Below are positions 15,116-19,604 of a DNA stretch of 19,604 nt, in pieces. Both the position numbers and the translations under genes were made by a program. How positions within the stretch are numbered: position 1 is the stretch's first letter; each line of letters opens with the position of its first letter. The notes below the pieces were generated by a model. It was given only the letters and a program-made list of their open reading frames with translations, was not told where the DNA came from and ran no database searches. Source of the DNA: Marvinbryantia sp964455335 (GTDB lineage Bacteria > Bacillota > Clostridia > Lachnospirales > Lachnospiraceae); contig CAYVVW010000022.1 in assembly GCA_964455335.1 (NCBI GenBank), positions 1 through 19,604 of the forward strand, read 5' to 3'.

Positions 15116-15370
15116 GGCAGCGGGGGGATCAAAAAAGACCCGAAAAGGGAGAGCGCATAAAGAAGATGCGAAAATAAAGCGCGATCGCATCAGGAAGATG
15201 CGAAAAAATAAAGAGAGATTGCATGAAGATGCGAAAAAATAAAGAGAGATTGCATAAAGAAAATGCGAAAATAAAGCGAGATTGTATAAAGAAGATGCGA
15301 AAATAAAGCGCGATCGCATAAAGAAGATGCGAAAATAAGGATAGAAAAAGGTCGAATGGAGGGGTGTGCG
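15116..15370 (+). other. Intergenic region between recJ and the diguanylate cyclase, filled by a tandem repeat
   Basis: About 255 bases. The first 35 (15116-15150) show only a weak GGGATC/GACCC stem. Most of the rest is the tandem array (15151-15338). The last 30 bases are purine-rich and hold the ribosome binding site. No promoter could be assigned with confidence, and no supported ORF is present. Confidence 0.7.
15151..15338 (+). repeat. Tandem repeat of 32-33 bp, about 5.5 copies, each able to form a hairpin
   Basis: Units lie at 15161-15192, 15193-15224, 15225-15257, 15258-15289 and 15290-15321, with a right-end remnant at 15151-15160 and a half unit at 15322-15338. Every full unit begins (A/G)GAA(G/A)ATGCGA and ends with TCGCAT, TTGCAT or TTGTAT, so ATGCGA can pair with the end of the unit in RNA. 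Copies 1 and 5 are almost identical, as are 2 and 3. It lies directly upstream of the cyclase gene. The lack of unique spacers rules out CRISPR. Confidence 0.88.
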
Positions 15371-16900
15371 GTGAAGGTATTCTGGAAAAAGAAAAAAGAG
15401 GAAGACGCAGATACGAACCAGACCGAAAACAATCTGGGGAAAATTCGGTTTCGACTGATTTTTACGTATGCCCTCCTGATCTTAATTGCGGTTGTGGGCG
15501 TCACATCCGTCACGCTGAATATCACGTTCCGCGTGATGCAGGACAAGACGTCCTCCCTTCTGACATCGTTTAACACGCAGATGAACGAGAGCATCCGCCA
15601 ATATTTTTACAACTTGCAGGGGCGCGCCGCCGTGATTTTTGCAGATCCGCAAAACTACCGGTTTGACCCGACGGTCGTTCCGGACAGCGAGGAAAAGGAG
15701 CAGATCCTAAGCGAGATTGCGGAGGACATCCGCTTCGTCGGCCTGACGGAAAATTATAGCGACTTTGCCGTATTATACCGCGACGGGGAGGTCGTCGGGC
15801 GCGTTTCGGACGGCACGAAAAAGCTCTTTGGCGACAAGCTCTTTGAAGAAATGGACGCGCTCACGAGCGAGGACGGCCGGCACGACGGCGTGCTGGCAGG
15901 GTACAACGGGGATTACCGGCGCATCTACTACACGAACCGCGTGAACGACAATGCGGTTTTGGTGGTTTCCCTCTACGCATTGGATCTCGACGACTTGTTT
16001 TCCTTCAGCCAGGACGTGCGCACCGAGATGGCCGTGCGTCTGGTGGATGACAAGAACTATGTCATTTATTCTTCGGAGAATGACGAGATCGGCCAGTCGC
16101 TCCCGGAGGAGATGCTCGCGACCATTGCGGACCACAGCTCCGTCTCGATCTCGGATAGCTCCTATATGTACAACATCAAGACGAGCGTGTACAAATGGCG
16201 CGTCATCTCCACCATACCCATGGAGACCATGCGCAAGGAATACCAGTCGGTTCGGCTGATCGTGGGGCTTGTGGCCATAGCGGTCGTGTTCTTAAGTGTC
16301 ATGCTTGCGCGGTTCCTCTCGAACAGTATCACGAACCCGCTGAACAACCTCGTGTATGGCCTGAGCGAAAAGGCGGAATTTGACCTTTTGACCGGCATCT
16401 ACAACAAGATGACTTTTGAGCGCTACGCGGAGGAGCTGATCGCGGATCCCGAGACGGAGGGGAGCATCGCATACTTCCTCTCCGACGTGGACGATTTCAA
16501 AAAAGTGAATGACGTGTGCGGCCACAGCGTGGGCGACCGCGTGCTGCAAAAGTACGGGCGCATCCTGGCCGACATTTACCACAAAGACTTGCCGGGGCGC
16601 ATCGGCGGCGACGAGTTTGCGGCTGTCGTGTTGGTGCCGCCCGAGGAAAATCCCTATGTGTACATGGGCGAGCGCATCAAGAACATCCGCCGCCGCGTCC
16701 GCCTGATTCACGAGGACAACGCGGACATCCACGTGAGCATCGGCGTGGCGATTTGCAAGGACAAGTCGACCACGATCACAGACCTGTACCGCCGTGCGGA
16801 CAAAGCGCTCTACGAGACAAAGCGGCGCGGGAAAGACGGATATACGTTCTACGACGCGGCAAAGATGGGAGATGATGAGACAGGGGGCGAGGGCGGATGA
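15371..16900 (+). CDS. Membrane-bound GGDEF diguanylate cyclase with extracellular sensor domain
   Basis: Makes cyclic-di-GMP from two GTP. I prefer the GTG at 15371, preceded by GGAGGGG at six bases, over the ATG at 15356, which has only AAAGG. The 509-residue product has a Lys-rich N-terminus, a membrane segment (28-50), a ~245-residue extracellular region, probably a Cache-type sensor, a second membrane segment (about 296-317), then the GGDEF domain from about 335. The catalytic signature GGDEF is intact at 412-416, with upstream DVDDFKKVND and GHSVGD motifs. At the place of the inhibitory RxxD site the sequence is YHKD, so the Arg is missing and product inhibition may be weak. Its stop overlaps the start of the next gene (ATGA). 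Confidence 0.92.
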   Translation: MKVFWKKKKEEDADTNQTENNLGKIRFRLIFTYALLILIAVVGVTSVTLNITFRVMQDKTSSLLTSFNTQMNESIRQYFYNLQGRAAVIFADPQNYRFDPTVVPDSEEKEQILSEIAEDIRFVGLTENYSDFAVLYRDGEVVGRVSDGTKKLFGDKLFEEMDALTSEDGRHDGVLAGYNGDYRRIYYTNRVNDNAVLVVSLYALDLDDLFSFSQDVRTEMAVRLVDDKNYVIYSSENDEIGQSLPEEMLATIADHSSVSISDSSYMYNIKTSVYKWRVISTIPMETMRKEYQSVRLIVGLVAIAVVFLSVMLARFLSNSITNPLNNLVYGLSEKAEFDLLTGIYNKMTFERYAEELIADPETEGSIAYFLSDVDDFKKVNDVCGHSVGDRVLQKYGRILADIYHKDLPGRIGGDEFAAVVLVPPEENPYVYMGERIKNIRRRVRLIHEDNADIHVSIGVAICKDKSTTITDLYRRADKALYETKRRGKDGYTFYDAAKMGDDETGGEGG

Positions 16901-18165
16901 AGCGGAAATATTGGATCTTGCTGCTCCTGTGCGTCCTGCTCTGCACGGGCTGCCGGGGAAAAGGGGACAAGGCGGTCAAAGAAGAACAGCCGACCGAGAT
17001 CGTTTTCTCCTGGTGGGGAAACGACAGCCGGCACGAATACACCATTCGCGCGATCCGCAGGTTTGAAAAGAGCCACCCGAAGATCAAAGTCAGTCTCAAA
17101 TATAGCAACTGGGTGGGGTATTCCGAGCGCATCCGGATGGAGATGATGTCGAACACGGAGGCGGATGTCATGCAGATCAATTACCCTTGGCTGCAGGAGT
17201 ACTCGCCGGACGGGAACCGCTTTTTTGATCTGTACAAGGACAGGGGCGACATCAACCTGGTCAGTTTTACGGAAGAGGAAGAGGAGATGGGCACCATAGA
17301 CGGCAAGCTCAACGCCCTGCCGATCTCTTTGAACACGCCCGCCTTTTACTGGAATCAGACCTTACTTTCGTCGCATGGGCTGGAAGTGCCTGCCACGTGG
17401 GAGGATTTGTTTGCCATGGCAAAGGTCCTGTCCAGGGAAAATATCTATTGCATCAGTACCGAGCCGCAGTTTGTCTGGTTCCTTTGCACGGCCTATGCGG
17501 AGCAGCAAAGCGGGCATAAGCTGCTGGGCGAGGAGGGGGAATTGCTCTTTGCGCAGGAGGATCTTGCGCTGATGATGGAGTTTTACCAAAGATTGATCGA
17601 CGAGGGCGTGCTGATGCCCGTCGACACGTTTGACAAGTACGATCTCGCAAAACAGGTGACCGCGGGGGCGGTGGGCTGGACCAACAGCGCGGAGGCCTAT
17701 TGCGAGGAGGCCGTGGCGGAAGGGTTCGAGATGGTTGTCGGCAAGCAGCTCGCCAGTTCCGATGCCAAGCGCAGCGGCTGGTACTACAAGCCGACCGTGC
17801 TCTATGCCGTTTCCGCAAATACGGAGCACCCGAAAGAGTCCGTGCTGCTTTTGAACTTCTTGCTGAACAACCGCGAAATGACCCTGGAGCAAAAACTGGA
17901 AAAGGGCGTGCCGGTCAGCAACGCGGCCAGAAAGACCCTGGAGGAGAACAACCTGCTCACGGGGCTGCCCTATGAGGCATTCCTCGAGCTGGACGGCGCG
18001 ATGGAAAGGCAGGAGATCGAGCTGGAGCACCCCAATTTTGAGGTGACGGCGCTTGTGCGCACGTTTACGGAACTCGCGCTGCAGGCCGAGGACGCGGTGC
18101 GCGCGCAGTCGAGCGCGAAACAACTGTACGAATATATGAAAGACCAGGCATATCTGGATGCCTAG
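16897..18165 (+). CDS. Extracellular solute-binding lipoprotein (ABC sugar-binding type)
   Basis: Binds a solute, probably a sugar or oligosaccharide, outside the membrane. The 422-residue protein starts with a signal peptide and lipobox LLCTGC, lipidated at Cys19. The mature part opens with TEIVFSWWGNDSRHEYT, followed by RRFEKSHPKIKVSLKYSNW, the pattern of family 1 binding proteins; ADVMQINYPWL and LNALPISLNTPAFYWNQ are further typical segments. Its ATG overlaps the cyclase TGA (ATGA), so the two are translated together. No permease or ATPase gene is in the window. The pairing suggests that it hands ligand information to the cyclase sensor domain (inference); a transporter elsewhere in the genome is the alternative. 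Confidence 0.92.
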   Translation: MKRKYWILLLLCVLLCTGCRGKGDKAVKEEQPTEIVFSWWGNDSRHEYTIRAIRRFEKSHPKIKVSLKYSNWVGYSERIRMEMMSNTEADVMQINYPWLQEYSPDGNRFFDLYKDRGDINLVSFTEEEEEMGTIDGKLNALPISLNTPAFYWNQTLLSSHGLEVPATWEDLFAMAKVLSRENIYCISTEPQFVWFLCTAYAEQQSGHKLLGEEGELLFAQEDLALMMEFYQRLIDEGVLMPVDTFDKYDLAKQVTAGAVGWTNSAEAYCEEAVAEGFEMVVGKQLASSDAKRSGWYYKPTVLYAVSANTEHPKESVLLLNFLLNNREMTLEQKLEKGVPVSNAARKTLEENNLLTGLPYEAFLELDGAMERQEIELEHPNFEVTALVRTFTELALQAEDAVRAQSSAKQLYEYMKDQAYLDA

Positions 18166-18184
18166 GCGAGAAAGGGAGAAAACA

Positions 18185-19604
18185 ATGGCGGCAGCGTACA
18201 ACCACAGGGCGATTGAGCAAAAGTGGCGCAAGCACTGGGAGGAGCATCCCATCAACACGCCGGACGAGACCAAACCGAAGTATTATTGCCTGGATATGTT
18301 CCCCTATCCCTCGGGCAGCGGCCTGCATGTGGGCCACTGGAGGGGATATGTGATCTCTGACGTGTGGAGCAGGTACAAATTGCTCAACGGGCATTACCTC
18401 ATTCACCCGATGGGATTTGATGCCTTTGGGCTTCCCGCCGAAAATTATGCCATCAAGATGAAGGTCCACCCCCAAAAGTCCACGGAGGAAAATGTCCGGC
18501 ATTTCAAGGAGCAGCTGGGCCAGATTTCCGCCATCTACGACTGGGATCGGGAGATCAACACGACCGATCCGGAATTTTACAAGTGGACGCAGTGGATTTT
18601 CGTGAAAATGTTCAAAGAGGGGCTGGCCTACGAAAAGGAATTTCCGATCAACTGGTGTCCTTCGTGCAAGACGGGGCTTGCGAACGAGGAAGTCGTCAAT
18701 GGCGCCTGTGAGCGCTGCGGCTCTCCCGTGACCAAGAAAAACCTGCGCCAGTGGATGCTTGCCATCACGAAATATGCGGAGCGCCTGCTGGTTGACCTGG
18801 AAAAGCTCGACTGGCCGGAAAAAGTAAAAAAGATGCAAACCGACTGGATCGGCAAGTCGTATGGCGCGGAAGTCGTATTTCCGGTGGTTGGGATGGATGA
18901 GGCCATCACGGTATATACCACGCGTCCCGACACATTGTATGGCGCGACCTTTATGGTTCTCGCACCAGAGCACGCGCTTGCGCGGCGCCTGGCCACGGAC
19001 GCGGCGAGGCAGGCCGTGGAGCAATATATCCTGGACGCGTCCATGAAGTCCAACGTGGACCGTATGCAGGACAAGGAAAAGACAGGCGTGTTTACCGGCA
19101 GCTACGCCAAAAACCCCTTAAGCGGAGAGGACATCCCCATCTGGCTGTCCGACTATGTGCTCGCGGATTATGGAACGGGCGCCATCATGTGCGTTCCCGC
19201 GCATGACGACCGCGACTTTGCCTTTGCGAAAAAGTTTGACATTCCGATCGTGCAGGTCATCGCCAAGGACGGGAAAGCGCAAGAAGTCCTGGAAGAGGCT
19301 TACACCGAGGCGGCTGGGACGATGATCCATTCCGGGGAGTGGGATGGCATGGAGTCGTCCGTCTTGAAAAAAGAAGCGCCGCACATCATCGAAAAAAAGG
19401 GCATCGGCCGCGCGACGGTCAATTATAAGCTGCGCGACTGGGTATTTTCCCGCCAGCGCTATTGGGGCGAGCCGATCCCCATCGTCCACTGCGCGCACTG
19501 CGGCGCTGTGCCGGTGCCGGAGGAAGAGCTGCCCTTGCGCCTGCCGGACGTGCAGTCTTACGAGCCGACGGGCACGGGGGAATCGCCGCTTGCCGCCATC
19601 GACG
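18185..19604 (+). CDS. leuS: Leucyl-tRNA synthetase (3' end outside window)
   Basis: Charges tRNA-Leu. The first 473 residues are present and the frame is open at the right edge. Seen: YCLDMFPYPSGSGLHVGH with the HIGH-type motif at 48-51; PMGFDAFGLPAENYAIK; a zinc-finger-like CPSC and CERC pair near 158-180; and the CP1 editing domain with the threonine-rich TTRPDTLYG and the GTGAIMCVPAHDDRDFAFA segment including the conserved Asp. The KMSKS motif and anticodon domain lie beyond the edge. The ATG follows AAGGGAG. Only 19 bases separate it from the solute-binding gene, so there is no room for a dedicated T-box leader; expression must come from upstream or from a promoter inside the previous gene. 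Confidence 0.95.
   Translation, partial: MAAAYNHRAIEQKWRKHWEEHPINTPDETKPKYYCLDMFPYPSGSGLHVGHWRGYVISDVWSRYKLLNGHYLIHPMGFDAFGLPAENYAIKMKVHPQKSTEENVRHFKEQLGQISAIYDWDREINTTDPEFYKWTQWIFVKMFKEGLAYEKEFPINWCPSCKTGLANEEVVNGACERCGSPVTKKNLRQWMLAITKYAERLLVDLEKLDWPEKVKKMQTDWIGKSYGAEVVFPVVGMDEAITVYTTRPDTLYGATFMVLAPEHALARRLATDAARQAVEQYILDASMKSNVDRMQDKEKTGVFTGSYAKNPLSGEDIPIWLSDYVLADYGTGAIMCVPAHDDRDFAFAKKFDIPIVQVIAKDGKAQEVLEEAYTEAAGTMIHSGEWDGMESSVLKKEAPHIIEKKGIGRATVNYKLRDWVFSRQRYWGEPIPIVHCAHCGAVPVPEEELPLRLPDVQSYEPTGTGESPLAAID

Noticed and set aside
14900..15319. Minus-strand frame whose repeated FIFASSL-type peptide comes from the tandem array
   Set aside because: The repetition is explained by the 32-bp DNA repeat; the frame also runs antisense into recJ and has no start signals.
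15151..15338. Possible CRISPR array
   Set aside because: Units abut each other with no unique spacers, vary among themselves, and no cas genes are present.

Overview
The window looks like a chromosomal stretch of a fairly GC-rich Clostridia member, most likely Lachnospiraceae or a close relative (inference). The pointers are a SCIFF six-cysteine peptide with its radical-SAM maturase (a family characteristic of Clostridia), a glutaminyl-tRNA synthetase in a Gram-positive context, a fused SecDF, a TraX-like membrane protein, a YkuD L,D-transpeptidase with a membrane anchor, and strong AGGAG-type ribosome binding sites. No phage or plasmid replication genes, rRNA, tRNA or CRISPR array were seen.

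Layout. The left edge carries the 3' end of an Rpn/PD-(D/E)XK transposase-like gene, then about 660 bases without a convincing gene but with a perfect 14-bp hairpin, short direct repeats and a promoter. Next come an L,D-transpeptidase (interrupted near its C-terminus by a 10-N assembly gap) and mutY. A structured repeat region of about 245 bases follows, then a family-2 glycosyltransferase, glnS and a YdcF/DUF218 gene. YdcF converges with, and overlaps by 29 bases, a minus-strand pair: a trigger-factor-like FKBP lipoprotein and a TraX-family protein, joined by a TGACATG junction.

Centre. Divergent from the lipoprotein is the most notable locus: a 49-codon SCIFF precursor (9576-9725), too short for usual ORF cutoffs, with its own promoter, a foldable leader, a hairpin plus T-run after the stop, and then the SCIFF maturase starting at a GTG. 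Downstream on the same strand are secDF and recJ, five bases apart. The locus belongs to a known family, but the mature product and its role are poorly understood.

Right side. After recJ, about five and a half copies of a 32-33 bp tandem repeat precede a membrane-bound GGDEF diguanylate cyclase lacking the usual inhibitory-site arginine. It overlaps by ATGA a solute-binding lipoprotein with no transporter genes in view, which suggests a periplasmic-type sensor feeding cyclic-di-GMP signalling (inference). leuS follows after 19 bases and runs off the right edge. Most genes are housekeeping. The accessory interest lies in the SCIFF cassette, the two repeat arrays and the cyclase/binding-protein pair.
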